This document shows, in pieces, positions 35,515 to 43,190 of a DNA stretch of 64,000 bases. Position numbers and translations under genes: made by a program. Origin of the DNA: Methylacidimicrobium sp. B4 (GTDB lineage Bacteria > Verrucomicrobiota > Verrucomicrobiia > Methylacidiphilales > Methylacidiphilaceae). The DNA lies in the NCBI RefSeq assembly GCF_017310545.1, contig NZ_CP066203.1, positions 806,001 to 870,000 of the forward strand. Reading direction: 5' to 3'. Every line of letters begins with the position of its first letter. Within the stretch, counting starts at the first letter, position 1. The notes under the pieces are model-generated. The model searched no databases. It saw only the letters and a list, made by a program, of their open reading frames with translations, and had not been told where the DNA came from.

Positions 35515-35642
35515 GAGTCCTCCTTCTTGCTCCGTTTTTGGTCTTCCTCTTCTGAGGCCAGAGATTCCGCTCGTCAAGCCCACGCAAGCGAATCCCGGTC
35601 TTCCTCAGAGGCGTTCGTTTCCGTCCGCCTCTGCCTCCGGAT

Positions 35643-36887
35643 TCAGGGTGCTCCTTTCCGAGAGCCCAGCTCCTCGATCGCCCGCTCCATCGCCGAGAGG
35701 GCCGCCTCCCGCGACCAGCGGGCCTCTGCATGGTTCCGTCCAGCAATCCCCATCCTCCGCCGTCGCTCGGGATCGCGCCAGAGCGCAACCACCGCCTCCG
35801 CCAGCGCCTTCCCGTCCTCGGGCGGAACGCTCACCCCGGCTCCCGACTCCTCCGCGACCCGCGCGACCTCGCTCCCCGGCCCGACGGAGACGACCAGCGG
35901 CCGACCGGCGGCCAAAAGGGTCATCACCTTCGAGGGGAAGACGATGTCCCCGACCTCCCGTTTCTGGGTGACCAGGCAGAGATCGCTTGCCGCCAGCAGC
36001 CGATGGAACTCCTCCCGGGGGAGGAGCGGCAGGAAGACCAGGTTCCTCAAGCCCATCGCCCGGGCTCGCTCCTCGAGCCCCGGCCGGGCCGCCCCATCGC
36101 CAACGAGCAGGTAGAGGATCTCGGGATTCCCCGCAGTCGCCCGGGCGGCCTCCAAGACGACCTCCAGGCCCTGCTTGATCCCCATGTTGCCCGAGTGGAC
36201 GACCAGGAATCGGTCGGTCCATGCCCGCTCCTCGCAGATCCCCTTCTTCTCGATCTCCAGCGGGATCGAGAAGAGGCTCGGGTTGGCCCAGTCGGGAAGG
36301 AGAACCACCTTCTCGCGCAAGAATCCCTTATCGAGGATCTTCCGCTCCATCCCCTGGGTTAGCGTCGCCACCCTTCCCGCACCCGCGTAGGCCGCCTTTT
36401 CGAGGCCATAGAGCAGGGAAAGAAACGGTCCCGGCCGAAGCATCCCCAGATCGCGGGCGGCGTCGGGCTGGAGATCGGCCACGTGGAAGAGATAGGGCAC
36501 CCGCCACATTCCGGACAGAAAGCGCGCCGCCATGCCTAGCGCCAGCGGGGGGGAGACAACGTAGAGGAGATCTGGCTTCCGGGAGCCCAAGGCCCGCACG
36601 GTCGCCGAGGCGACGAAGCTCGCCTCGTGGAGGATCCGCTTCTTGGCATCGACCCGCTCGGGCACATAGAGGGGGCAGCGGAGGATCCGAACCCCGTTCC
36701 GCTCCTCGGAGACGAACCCCTTTCCCCGATACTCCGCGGCCACCTGCCACTGGGGGTAGTAGGGGAGCCCCGTGACCATCGTCACATGGTGGCCCCGGCT
36801 CGCCAGGTACTCGCAGCGGCCGGTGTTGAAGACTGCAATCCCGGTCTCCTCCGGCCAGTAGTTGATGCCCAGGAAAAGAATCCGCAT
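35643..36887 (-). CDS. WcaI-like GT4 glycosyltransferase
   Basis: A 414-residue GT-B enzyme. The N-terminus MRILFLGINYWPEETGIAVF is the hallmark of the colanic-acid glycosyltransferase WcaI group. Mid-protein VVHSGNMGIKQGLEVVLEAA and LYLLVGDGAARPGLEERA form the donor domain, and VVFPSKVMTLLAAGRPLVVSV the nucleotide-sugar binding motif (IVFPSK variant). Predicted role: addition of a sugar to a lipid-linked exopolysaccharide repeat at the inner membrane. It is probably in an operon with the epimerase 128 bases downstream. Confidence 0.87.
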   Translation of the reverse strand: MRILFLGINYWPEETGIAVFNTGRCEYLASRGHHVTMVTGLPYYPQWQVAAEYRGKGFVSEERNGVRILRCPLYVPERVDAKKRILHEASFVASATVRALGSRKPDLLYVVSPPLALGMAARFLSGMWRVPYLFHVADLQPDAARDLGMLRPGPFLSLLYGLEKAAYAGAGRVATLTQGMERKILDKGFLREKVVLLPDWANPSLFSIPLEIEKKGICEERAWTDRFLVVHSGNMGIKQGLEVVLEAARATAGNPEILYLLVGDGAARPGLEERARAMGLRNLVFLPLLPREEFHRLLAASDLCLVTQKREVGDIVFPSKVMTLLAAGRPLVVSVGPGSEVARVAEESGAGVSVPPEDGKALAEAVVALWRDPERRRRMGIAGRNHAEARWSREAALSAMERAIEELGSRKGAP

Positions 36888-37071
36888 GGTTTCCCCTCTC
36901 CCCCGACCGACCGGCGCAGACCGGCTTGCCGCAGGTCATCCGCGAACCCAGGCATCATAAGGCCTCTGCCCCATTTGGCGAACCCAATCTGGAGCGCTCC
37001 GCCGCAACGGGTCAGAACCCGGCTCTCCTCTTCCCCGCTTGTCTCCCTCCCCTCTTTCCCCCGGCCCCTCA
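36888..37071. other. Spacer between glycosyltransferase gene and IS607 element
   Basis: No gene is seen. It should contain the promoter of the leftward glycosyltransferase-epimerase unit and the right end of the IS607 element, whose exact junction I cannot place because IS607 leaves no target duplication. Confidence 0.3.
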
Positions 37072-38339
37072 TTACCGACGGGCTCCCGCCGAAGGGGCGG
37101 TCCGCTCCCGAACCGTTCCGTCAGACTTGCTCATTCCTGCTAGAACAGGAACAAAGCCGACTTCCTGCTTCGCAGAGGCTGGTTTCACCCGGCGCTTGCG
37201 TGCCGAGCCAGAGCCCTCCTCTCCACAGGCTGATACCGTGGAACTCACGGCCACATTCTTGAGATTCATCGCGGCGTTCACGTCCCGGTCATGCTCCGCT
37301 CCGCAGGCCGGACAGGTCCACTCCCGCACCGAGAGCGGCAAGCTCTCCAGCCGATGGCCGCAGTGGGAGCCGGTCTTGCGGCTGGAGAAGAACCGATCGG
37401 CGACCACCACCTCTCCGCCCCGCATCGCGGCCTTGTACTCCAGCGGCCGCCGCAACTCGAAGAAGCCCATGTCGCCGATCGACCGGGCCAGACGCCGGTT
37501 GCCCATCATGCCGCGCACGTTCAGGTCCTCGACGCCGATGAGCGAAAACCGGCGCCTGAGGCCAGCCGACTGCTTGTGCAGGGCGTCCAGGCGGCCATTG
37601 GCGATTCGGGCGTGCAGCCTCGCCAGCTTCTCCTTGGCCTTGCGCCGGTTGGCCGACCCCTTCCTCTTGCGGCTCAGGCTCCGCGAGAGCCTGCGCAAGC
37701 GGCCCAGCCGCGCCTTGTGCGGCTTGGGGCCAGGCACCTTCTCCCCTGTCGAGAGCGTCGCCAGCGCCCAGACGCCCAGATCCACGCCAACCACGCCTTG
37801 GCTTTCGGCTTCTGGCGGACGCAACCCCTCCGGCATCTCGACAACGATGCGGACGAACCAGCGGTCGGCCACCCGGGAGACCGTAGCTGACATCACCGTC
37901 CCAGGAAAACGCAACGTCTCGCGCAGGCGCACCCAGCCAAGATTCGGGATGCGCATGCGGGAGCCGTCGAGAGGTCGAACTGGTCGTTGGTGAGCGTGAA
38001 CCGGTCGTGGAAGCCCTTCCTGCGAAAGGTCGGGTATCTGGCGCGACCGGCCAAAAAGTTCTGGAATGCCTTTCCCAGCTGGATGATCGCCATCTGCGGG
38101 GCGCACTTGGTGACTTCGAGCATCCAGGGGAAGCGCTCGCGCTTGATGGCGTTGAGCTGGCGGCGCAAAGAATATTGCGATGGCTTGGGCAATCTCTTGT
38201 CGGCCTTCCCTGCCTCGTATTGCCCTTTCCACTCCGCAAGCGCCCAGTTGTAGGCGAACCGTGCCGTGCCCGCAGCTTTGGCGAAATAGGTCGCCTGCGC
38301 GTTGTTCGGATCGAGGGCGATCTTGTGGGCGATCAGCAT
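37072..38339 (-). pseudogene. tnpB: IS607 tnpB, frameshifted
   Basis: The N-terminal half starts at ATG 38339 (LIAHKIALDPNNAQATYFAK) and runs correctly through FRRKGFHDRFTLTNDQFDL. Near 37965 one base is missing and the family sequence continues in another frame from DGSRMRIPNLGWVRLRETL. RuvC parts are visible: VVGVDLGVWALATLSTGE, SLIGVEDLNVRGMM and DRDVNAAMNLKN. The first zinc-ribbon pair reads KTGSHCG where the family has CxxC, so one Cys is lost as well. Two independent lesions mean a dead gene, unless the shift is programmed. Confidence 0.85.
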
Positions 38340-38968
38340 TGCGCCGCCTCCACGGCGGCCCTGACACCTTCGAGCAGCTTCTGGCTCTTGCGCGAGCGAG
38401 CTCCGTACAGCCTGGCGCTGAAGACCGTGATGATCTCGAGCACGTCTTTCGCCAAGTCTTCCTCGAAGGTCGTGTCTTCGCCTTGGCAGAGGATCACGAC
38501 CTCGACGCCCTTGGCCTCGCAGATGGCAAACACAAGCTCCGCCCCAAAGCGCAGCAGCCGGTCCTTGTGGGTGATAACCAATCTGCCGACTTTTCCGTCG
38601 AGGACGGCATCGAGCAGCTTCTTCAGTCCCTTCTTGTGATAGTTCATGCCCGAACCCAGGTCCGAGATGACCTCGAACGTCCATCGTTGCCGGGCGCAGT
38701 AGCGTTCCAGAACCTGCTTCTGCCTCTCCAGGTCCTCCTTCGGGTCGTGGCTGGATACGCGGGCGTAGGCGATGGTTGGACGCGGCGCCTCGGGCCCACG
38801 GAACCCCTCAGGCCGCAGCCGCGCCAGGTCGTAGCGCCGTCGCCCTCCAGGCGTCCGTTCGTGCGGCATGAGCCTTCCCTCGCGCTCCCATCGCCGCAGC
38901 GTCTGCGCCGCGACGCCCAGAAACTCCGCAGCCTCGCCAATGCTGACCATCTTGCGCGACAAACTCAT
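38333..38968 (-). CDS. tnpA: IS607-family TnpA serine recombinase
   Basis: A 211-residue protein. The N-terminal MerR-like helix-turn-helix is MVSIGEAAEFLGVAAQTLRRWEREGRL. The resolvase domain has the catalytic Ser in IAYARVSSHDPKEDLERQ and the conserved LVITHKDRLLRFG block. The C-terminus ends VEAAQC, typical of IS607. It catalyses transposition through a serine-DNA intermediate. The start at ATG 38968 is chosen; 38950 would still give a full HTH. The 3' end overlaps the tnpB start by 7 bases. Confidence 0.9.
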   Translation of the reverse strand: MSLSRKMVSIGEAAEFLGVAAQTLRRWEREGRLMPHERTPGGRRRYDLARLRPEGFRGPEAPRPTIAYARVSSHDPKEDLERQKQVLERYCARQRWTFEVISDLGSGMNYHKKGLKKLLDAVLDGKVGRLVITHKDRLLRFGAELVFAICEAKGVEVVILCQGEDTTFEEDLAKDVLEIITVFSARLYGARSRKSQKLLEGVRAAVEAAQC

Positions 38969-39111
38969 CAAAGTTACCAAATAAGCATGAATAAGCATGA
39001 ACGAGCAAGACGTTTGTTAACTGCTCGAGCCCTCGGCGGCGGCTCCCGGAGAGAATGGAAAAGCTTTTTTTGAACATCGTTACCGACGACTGCGTTTCTT
39101 CAATTAGAAGC

Positions 39112-39187
39112 CTCGAACGAGTCGTTTTCCTCCTCTAACGATTCCCGAAAGGACGGCGCGGTACGCAAACCGCGCCGTTCCTTTTTG
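39112..39187 (+). ncRNA. Candidate small RNA module, copy 0 (UCCUCC-loop hairpin plus terminator)
   Basis: GAGTCGTT (39119-39126) pairs, with one G-T, with AACGATTC (39137-39144) around a 10-base loop TTCCTCCTCT. A perfect 10-bp terminator stem ACGGCGCGGT/ACCGCGCCGT (39153-39162 and 39169-39178) and TCCTTTTT follow. The same module recurs after three of the coiled-coil genes. Here no gene precedes it; the IS607 end is 110 bases upstream. Confidence 0.45.
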
Positions 39188-39251
39188 GAAACCCCTGACG
39201 ACAAGGGCGCGGTCGCGGTCTCTCCCTCTCGATCGGGTGGCTCCATTCTGG

Positions 39252-39280
39252 TTGCCGATCCCACCTTTTCGCACTACACA
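39252..39280 (+). promoter_or_regulatory. Promoter of coiled-coil gene A, predicted leaderless
   Basis: TTGCCG (39252-39257), 17-base spacer, TACACA (39275-39280), then 6 bases to ATG 39287. The predicted start coincides with the ATG. Confidence 0.6.
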
Positions 39281-39286
39281 TAAGAC

Positions 39287-39616
39287 ATGGACTGGCCCCA
39301 AACCCTGACGCTCCTCGGTGGGCTGGCCGCCATCCTCTTTAGTCTCTTCCATCAGTTCGACAAGCGCTTCGAACAAGTCGACAAGCGCTTCGAACAAGTC
39401 GACAAGCGCTTCGAACAGGTCGACAAGCGCTTCGAACAGGTCGATAAGCGCATCGATGATCTCCGAGCGGAGATGATCAACCGCTTCGAGCAGGTCGACA
39501 AGCGCTTCGAGCAGGTCGACAAGAGAATCGGCGACTTGCGAGCCGATACGACCACCCGCCTCGATCGAATCGAGCGGCTCCTCGAACGGCTTCTCAAGCC
39601 CGAGCTGAGCCGCTAA
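39287..39616 (+). CDS. Membrane-anchored coiled-coil repeat protein A
   Basis: A 109-residue protein. The first ~24 residues contain a hydrophobic helix (TLTLLGGLAAILFSLF), then heptads: four exact RFEQVDK units, a spacer IDDLRAEMIN, two more RFEQVDK units, and a C-terminal IGDLRADTTTRLDRIERLLE segment. A long parallel coiled coil on a membrane anchor is predicted. Function unknown. Three paralogues follow (39939, 42499, 43191), differing mainly in heptad number. There is no ribosome binding site; the promoter places transcription at the ATG. Confidence 0.75.
   Translation: MDWPQTLTLLGGLAAILFSLFHQFDKRFEQVDKRFEQVDKRFEQVDKRFEQVDKRIDDLRAEMINRFEQVDKRFEQVDKRIGDLRADTTTRLDRIERLLERLLKPELSR
39368..39451 (+). 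repeat. Tandem 21-bp coding repeats in gene A (4 units)
   Basis: Four near-identical 21-base units, TTCGAACAAGTCGACAAGCG plus C, each encoding FEQVDKR, with only A/G changes at the sixth-codon positions (CAA/CAG, GAC/GAT). Two more units lie at 39484-39525. Copies in the paralogues: 4+1 in B, 5+1 in C and 1+1 in D. Unit identity at the DNA level points to recent expansion or contraction. Confidence 0.85.
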
Positions 39617-39765
39617 GGACCATGCCCTCGGCCTTCCCTCGGGAAGGCGCTCTTCGCCCTTCGACTGCGACGCTTCAGGCAACCCGAAAGCTGCAGGGGA
39701 CGACCGGACGAAGAGGAATTTTGAACGCCAGCGCCAGAGGCCGCGTCAAACTTTCCAGAAGCCTC

Positions 39766-39837
39766 GAACGAATCGTTTTCCTCCTCTAACGATTCCCGAA
39801 AGGACGGCGCGGTACGCAAACCGCGCCGTTCCTTTTT
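39766..39837 (+). ncRNA. Candidate small RNA module, copy 1
   Basis: A perfect hairpin GAATCGTT (39770-39777), loop TTCCTCCTCT, AACGATTC (39788-39795), then terminator ACGGCGCGGT/ACCGCGCCGT (39804-39813 and 39820-39829) with TCCTTTTT. It could be the 3' end of gene A mRNA (stop at 39616) or a separate RNA. The loop can pair with AGGAGG ribosome binding sites. Confidence 0.45.
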
Positions 39838-39903
39838 GAAAACCCTCTCACGACAAGGGCGCGGTCCCGGTCTCTCCCTCTCGATCGGGTGGCTCCATTC
39901 GGG

Positions 39904-39932
39904 TTGCCCCTGCCGCCCTTTCGCACTACAAA
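39904..39932 (+). promoter_or_regulatory. Promoter of coiled-coil gene B, predicted leaderless
   Basis: TTGCCC (39904-39909), 17-base spacer, TACAAA (39927-39932), then 6 bases to ATG 39939. Confidence 0.6.
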
Positions 39933-39938
39933 TAAGCC

Positions 39939-40247
39939 ATGGACTGGCCCCAAACCCTGACGCTCCTCGGTGGGCTGGCCGCCATCCTCTTTAGTCTCTT
40001 CCATCAGTTCGACAAGCGCTTCGAACAAGTCGACAAGCGCTTCGAACAAGTCGACAAGCGCTTCGAACAAGTCGACAAGCGCTTCGAACAGGTCGATAAG
40101 CGCATCGATGATCTTCGGGCGGAGATGATCAACCGCTTCGAGCAGGTCGACAAGAGAATCGACGACTTGCGGGCCGACACAACCACCCGCCTCGATCGAA
40201 TCGAGCGGCTCCTCGAACGGCTGCTCAAGCCCGAGCTGAGCCGCTAA
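39939..40247 (+). CDS. Membrane-anchored coiled-coil repeat protein B
   Basis: A 102-residue paralogue of protein A, identical over the N-terminal anchor (DWPQTLTLLGGLAAILFSLF) and the C-terminal RLLERLLKPELSR. It has four RFEQVDK units before and one after the IDDLRAEMIN spacer, one heptad fewer than A. The near-identity of the DNA, including upstream promoter and downstream hairpins, shows a recent duplication of the whole unit. The role is unknown; oligomerisation through the coil is expected. An IS1595-like element is inserted about 230 bases downstream, after its terminator. Confidence 0.75.
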   Translation: MDWPQTLTLLGGLAAILFSLFHQFDKRFEQVDKRFEQVDKRFEQVDKRFEQVDKRIDDLRAEMINRFEQVDKRIDDLRADTTTRLDRIERLLERLLKPELSR

Positions 40248-40392
40248 GGACCATGCCCTCGGCCTTCCCTCGGGAAGGCGCCCTCTCTCTCCCGCTGCGG
40301 CGCTTCAGGCAACCCGAAAGCTGAAGGGGACGACCGGGCGAAGAGGAATTTGGAACGCCAGCGCCAGAGGCCGCGTCAAACTTTCCAGAAAC

Positions 40393-40468
40393 CTCGAACG
40401 AATCGTTTTCCTCCTCAAACGATTCCTCGAAGCGGCGGCGCGGCAGAAGACCGCGCCGTTCCTTTTTG
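40393..40468 (+). ncRNA. Candidate small RNA module, copy 2
   Basis: GAATCGTT (40400-40407), loop TTCCTCCTCA, AACGATTC (40418-40425), then terminator CGGCGCGG/CCGCGCCG (40436-40443 and 40451-40458) with TTCCTTTTT. The loop sequence of the terminator differs from copy 1 while the stem is kept. Confidence 0.45.
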
Positions 40469-40521
40469 GTAATCCTATCCGGGCCTATCAGCTTGACGCA
40501 GACCGCCACCATCCCTAGATT

Positions 40522-40821
40522 TTGATCCTGACCGGCACCGCCCTCACGCTCCGCGCCTTCCCCGATCTCTTCCCGGACGAGGACGCCGCGCGGGCGTGGT
40601 TTGAGCGCGCCCGCTGGCCGGACGGCCCGATGTGCCCGGTGTGCGGATGCGTCAACCACGCTTCCTGGCTGCGGACGATCCGCCGCTGGGAATGCACCGC
40701 CTGCCACCGACAGTTCTCGGTCACCGCTGGCACGCCGATGCACCGCACCCACCTGCCGATGCTCACCTGGGGCGGCGTTGGGCGCACGCTGCCTTACCGC
40801 TTTCTCACGGGAACCGCCTGA
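40522..40821 (+). CDS. Deleted transposase: zinc-ribbon domain fused to the C-terminal tail
   Basis: A 99-residue in-frame remnant of the IS1595 transposase. It keeps the N-terminal CPVCGCVNHASWL...CTACHRQFSVTAGTPMHRTHLPMLTW zinc ribbon, then jumps to GGVGRTLPYRFLTGTA, the last 16 residues. All catalytic residues are gone. The original ATG is changed to CTG, leaving a TTG start. If made, it would be a DNA-binding-only fragment that could compete with full transposase for the ends. It may simply be decaying. Confidence 0.6.
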   Translation: MILTGTALTLRAFPDLFPDEDAARAWFERARWPDGPMCPVCGCVNHASWLRTIRRWECTACHRQFSVTAGTPMHRTHLPMLTWGGVGRTLPYRFLTGTA

Positions 40822-42383
40822 TGGCCCGCACGAAGCCCGAGCATCCGCCCGTCCATCGCACCGACCTGCTGCCGTCGAACCTGACGGCCAGCAAAGAGGC
40901 GGCCGTGCGCGCGCTGCTCAGAGCCTACCGCCGGGGTGCGGTGCTACTGGGCCGGGAAGAGTGGCGGCTCTTCTTTGAGACGGGCCGCTTGGAGAAGAAC
41001 CACGACGTGGACAAGGTCACCTTCGCCGCCGTCATCGGCGCGGCCAACCGCGTCCAGATGGCCCGCTGGCAGGTCGTCGGGCAGCTCCAGGGCTGGATCG
41101 GCAACCGGGCCAACGAGTTTCGAGACCTGGTCAACCACAGCACGCTGGCACCCGCCACCAAGCAGATGCTCCACGCCATCAACGGCATGGGCGCGTGGTT
41201 CTGGCGCGGCGAGGTGGCGAGGAGAGAGACGGGCGAGGTGATTCCGGTCTCCGTGCGACGGCTGGCGCGCGCCATGATGCGCCACTGCATGGCGCGGCAT
41301 CGCCGCCCGGACCTCTCGCGCATCTCCATGCGCCTCGACCACCGCGCGGGGAGCATCGCCCGCCCCATCCAGGCGACGCAGCGCGGCAGGGTCGGCTGGT
41401 GGGTGAGCCTCTCCACGCTCGAGAAGGGGCGCAAGATCGCCATCCCGCTGCTCACCTACGACTACCATGCCAAGCGCCCTGGCCGCGTGACCAACGGCAT
41501 CCAGGTGAACGAGCGCGAGGGTCGCCTGAGCTTCGGCGTGGTGACCGACATGGGCGAGCTCTGCGCCAAAAGCCGCGCCGCCTACGAAGGCCACGGCGCG
41601 CTGGCGCTTGATTTTGGGCTGTCCACGCTCTTGGCCACATCCGATGGCCGGTTGCTCGGCCAGGGATGGCTCAAGCGGCTCAAGCGGTACGACGCGCTGC
41701 TTGCCGTGATCGCGGCCAGCCAGCACCGTGCCGGACGCAGGCCGCGGGAGAGCCAGCGGTATCGGGCGCTGGTGGAGGATGTGCGCGGCTTCCTTCGCAC
41801 CGAGGTTGGCCGCGTGCTCAACCGCCTTGTCGAGCAGGGCAAGCCCAAGGAGTTGGTGCTGGAGCGGCTCGACTTCCGCTACTCCGACCTCTCAAGGCGG
41901 CTCAACGCGATCCTGCGCAACTGCGGACGCTCGATCGTCCAGGAGAAGTTGCGCGACCTGGAGGAGCGCTTCGGAATCCCCTCCGCCGAGGTCAACGCCG
42001 CATACACCTCTCAGGCATGTTCCAGTTGCGGCTATGTGGACCAGCGGAACCGCCGCGACCAGAAGACCTTCGTCTGCCTTTGGTGCGGTCACCACATGCA
42101 CGCCGACCTCAATGCGGCGGCCAACATCGAAGCGCGCCGTGCGCGCCCCAATGGTTGGCTCTTCCAGGGGAAGGCTGCGGTCCTTGCTGAGCTCGTGCGC
42201 GAGTTCGGGGAGCGACCTGTCCGGGCGCTGGGCCTGGGCAGAACCGGGAGCCGGGGTGCCCCCGCCGACCCACGATCCACCAATCCCTACTTCGGTGGAG
42301 TGCCGTCGACCGTGGTGAGGTCATCCGAACGCCGCGAGGCGTCCATGAAATCGCCCGATCCTCCAGCCCTTGTGGCTGCCTGA
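40821..42383 (+). CDS. TnpB-like RuvC nuclease carried as transposon passenger (copy 2)
   Basis: 520 residues, the same length as copy 1, with roughly a dozen substitutions by eye (for example KRNRR to QRNRR in the zinc ribbon, DFRHSD to DFRYSD). The RuvC residues (LALDFGLS, LVLERLDFR, HADLNAAANI) and CSSCGY...CLWCGHH are all kept. The ATG shares its first base with the TGA of the transposase remnant. An open frame without frameshift, despite the dead transposase upstream, suggests the nuclease is under selection or the deletion is recent. Confidence 0.88.
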   Translation: MARTKPEHPPVHRTDLLPSNLTASKEAAVRALLRAYRRGAVLLGREEWRLFFETGRLEKNHDVDKVTFAAVIGAANRVQMARWQVVGQLQGWIGNRANEFRDLVNHSTLAPATKQMLHAINGMGAWFWRGEVARRETGEVIPVSVRRLARAMMRHCMARHRRPDLSRISMRLDHRAGSIARPIQATQRGRVGWWVSLSTLEKGRKIAIPLLTYDYHAKRPGRVTNGIQVNEREGRLSFGVVTDMGELCAKSRAAYEGHGALALDFGLSTLLATSDGRLLGQGWLKRLKRYDALLAVIAASQHRAGRRPRESQRYRALVEDVRGFLRTEVGRVLNRLVEQGKPKELVLERLDFRYSDLSRRLNAILRNCGRSIVQEKLRDLEERFGIPSAEVNAAYTSQACSSCGYVDQRNRRDQKTFVCLWCGHHMHADLNAAANIEARRARPNGWLFQGKAAVLAELVREFGERPVRALGLGRTGSRGAPADPRSTNPYFGGVPSTVVRSSERREASMKSPDPPALVAA

Positions 42384-42463
42384 GTCAACGCGATAGTACC
42401 CATCCTATCACAACAAGCGCGCGGTTCCAGATGCTTCCTTCCGCTCGGAGATCTCCATTCGGG

Positions 42464-42492
42464 TTGCCCCTGCCGCCCTTTCGCACTACAAA
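42464..42492 (+). promoter_or_regulatory. Promoter of coiled-coil gene C, predicted leaderless
   Basis: TTGCCC (42464-42469), 17-base spacer, TACAAA (42487-42492), then 6 bases to ATG 42499. Identical to the gene B promoter. The transposon insertion lies just upstream and leaves it intact. Confidence 0.6.
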
Positions 42493-42498
42493 TAAGCC

Positions 42499-42870
42499 AT
42501 GGACTGGCCCCAAACGCTCACGCTGCTCGGAGCCCTTGCGGGCGTCCTCTACGGCCTCTTCCATCAGTTCGACAAGCGCTTGGAGGCGGTGGATAAGCGC
42601 TTCGAGACACTCGACAAGCGCTTCGAACAAGTCGATAAACGCTTCGAACAAGTCGATAAACGCTTCGAACAAGTCGATAAACGCTTCGAACAAGTCGACA
42701 AGCGCTTCGAACAGGTCGATAAGCGCATCGATGATCTCCGAGCGGAGATGATCAACCGCTTCGAGCAGGTCGATAAGAGAATCGGCGACTTGCGAGCCGA
42801 CACGACCACCCGCCTCGATCGAATCGAGCGGCTCCTCGAACGGCTGCTCAAGCCCGAGCTGAGCCGCTAA
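42499..42870 (+). CDS. Membrane-anchored coiled-coil repeat protein C
   Basis: The 123-residue, longest paralogue. The anchor has diverged slightly (LLGALAGVLYGLFHQF). Two degenerate heptads (RLEAVDK, RFETLDK) precede five exact RFEQVDK units; then the shared IDDLRAEMIN spacer, one more unit, and the common C-terminus. The degenerate first heptads look older and the exact ones look like newer amplifications (42622-42726). The membrane-anchored coiled-coil prediction is as for A. It is followed by the conserved hairpin/terminator module. Confidence 0.75.
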   Translation: MDWPQTLTLLGALAGVLYGLFHQFDKRLEAVDKRFETLDKRFEQVDKRFEQVDKRFEQVDKRFEQVDKRFEQVDKRIDDLRAEMINRFEQVDKRIGDLRADTTTRLDRIERLLERLLKPELSR

Positions 42871-43016
42871 GGACCATGCCCTCGGCCTTCCCTCGGGAAG
42901 GCGCCCTCTCTCTCCCGCTGCGGCGCTTCGCCAAACCAGAAACCAGAGGGGGACGACCGGACGAAGAGGAATTTTGAACGCCAGCGCCGGAAGCCGCGTC
43001 AAACTTCACAGATACC

Positions 43017-43090
43017 TCGAACGAATCGTTTTCCTCCTCTAACGATTCCTCGAAGCGACGGCGCGGGTAAAACCGCGCCGCCCTTTTTTC
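43017..43090 (+). ncRNA. Candidate small RNA module, copy 3
   Basis: GAATCGTT (43023-43030), loop TTCCTCCTCT, AACGATTC (43041-43048), then terminator CGGCGCGG/CCGCGCCG (43059-43066 and 43073-43080) with CCCTTTTTT. The loop is identical to copies 0 and 1. Confidence 0.45.
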
Positions 43091-43155
43091 TGGATGCTCG
43101 CTCCCGCGACAGCGCCTCCTCGCGTCCCCCTTCCCGTGCGTCCGATCCCTTTCGG

Positions 43156-43184
43156 TTGCCCCGCCAAGGCCTTCTTACCACAAG
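43156..43184 (+). promoter_or_regulatory. Promoter of coiled-coil gene D, weaker
   Basis: TTGCCC (43156-43161), 17-base spacer, CACAAG (43179-43184), 6 bases, then ATG 43191. The -10 has drifted from TACAAA, so expression may be lower. Confidence 0.45.
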
Positions 43185-43190
43185 TATGCT

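Larger units (their letters stand above)
37072..39000 (-). mobile_element. IS607-family element with broken tnpB
   Basis: It contains a serine-recombinase tnpA (38333-38968) and an overlapping, frameshifted tnpB. At the tnpA side the bases ATAAGCATGA occur twice in tandem (38981-39000), a likely TnpA-binding repeat near the element end. IS607 has no inverted repeats, so both boundaries are approximate. It is inserted beside, or into, the first unit of the coiled-coil gene array. Confidence 0.7.
40480..42401 (+). mobile_element. IS1595-family transposon, internally deleted, tnpB kept (second copy)
   Basis: A 1,922-bp derivative of the element at 31435-34010. It is flanked by the 8-bp duplication ATCCTATC (40472-40479 and 42402-42409). 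The same 22-bp terminal inverted repeats are present. About 650 bp of the transposase are missing, joined at CACCTGG|GGCGGCG with a short G-run homology. It cannot move by itself but keeps both ends and an intact tnpB, so it could be moved by the full copy's transposase. Confidence 0.92.

Noticed and set aside
37965-37985. Programmed frameshift joining the two tnpB halves of the IS607 element
   Set aside because: No slippery heptamer or downstream structure is evident, and a second lesion (lost zinc-ribbon Cys) favours decay.
39358-39530. Regular 21-bp repeats as a CRISPR array
   Set aside because: The repeats are directly adjacent without spacers, keep reading frame, and encode perfect heptads. 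No cas genes are present.
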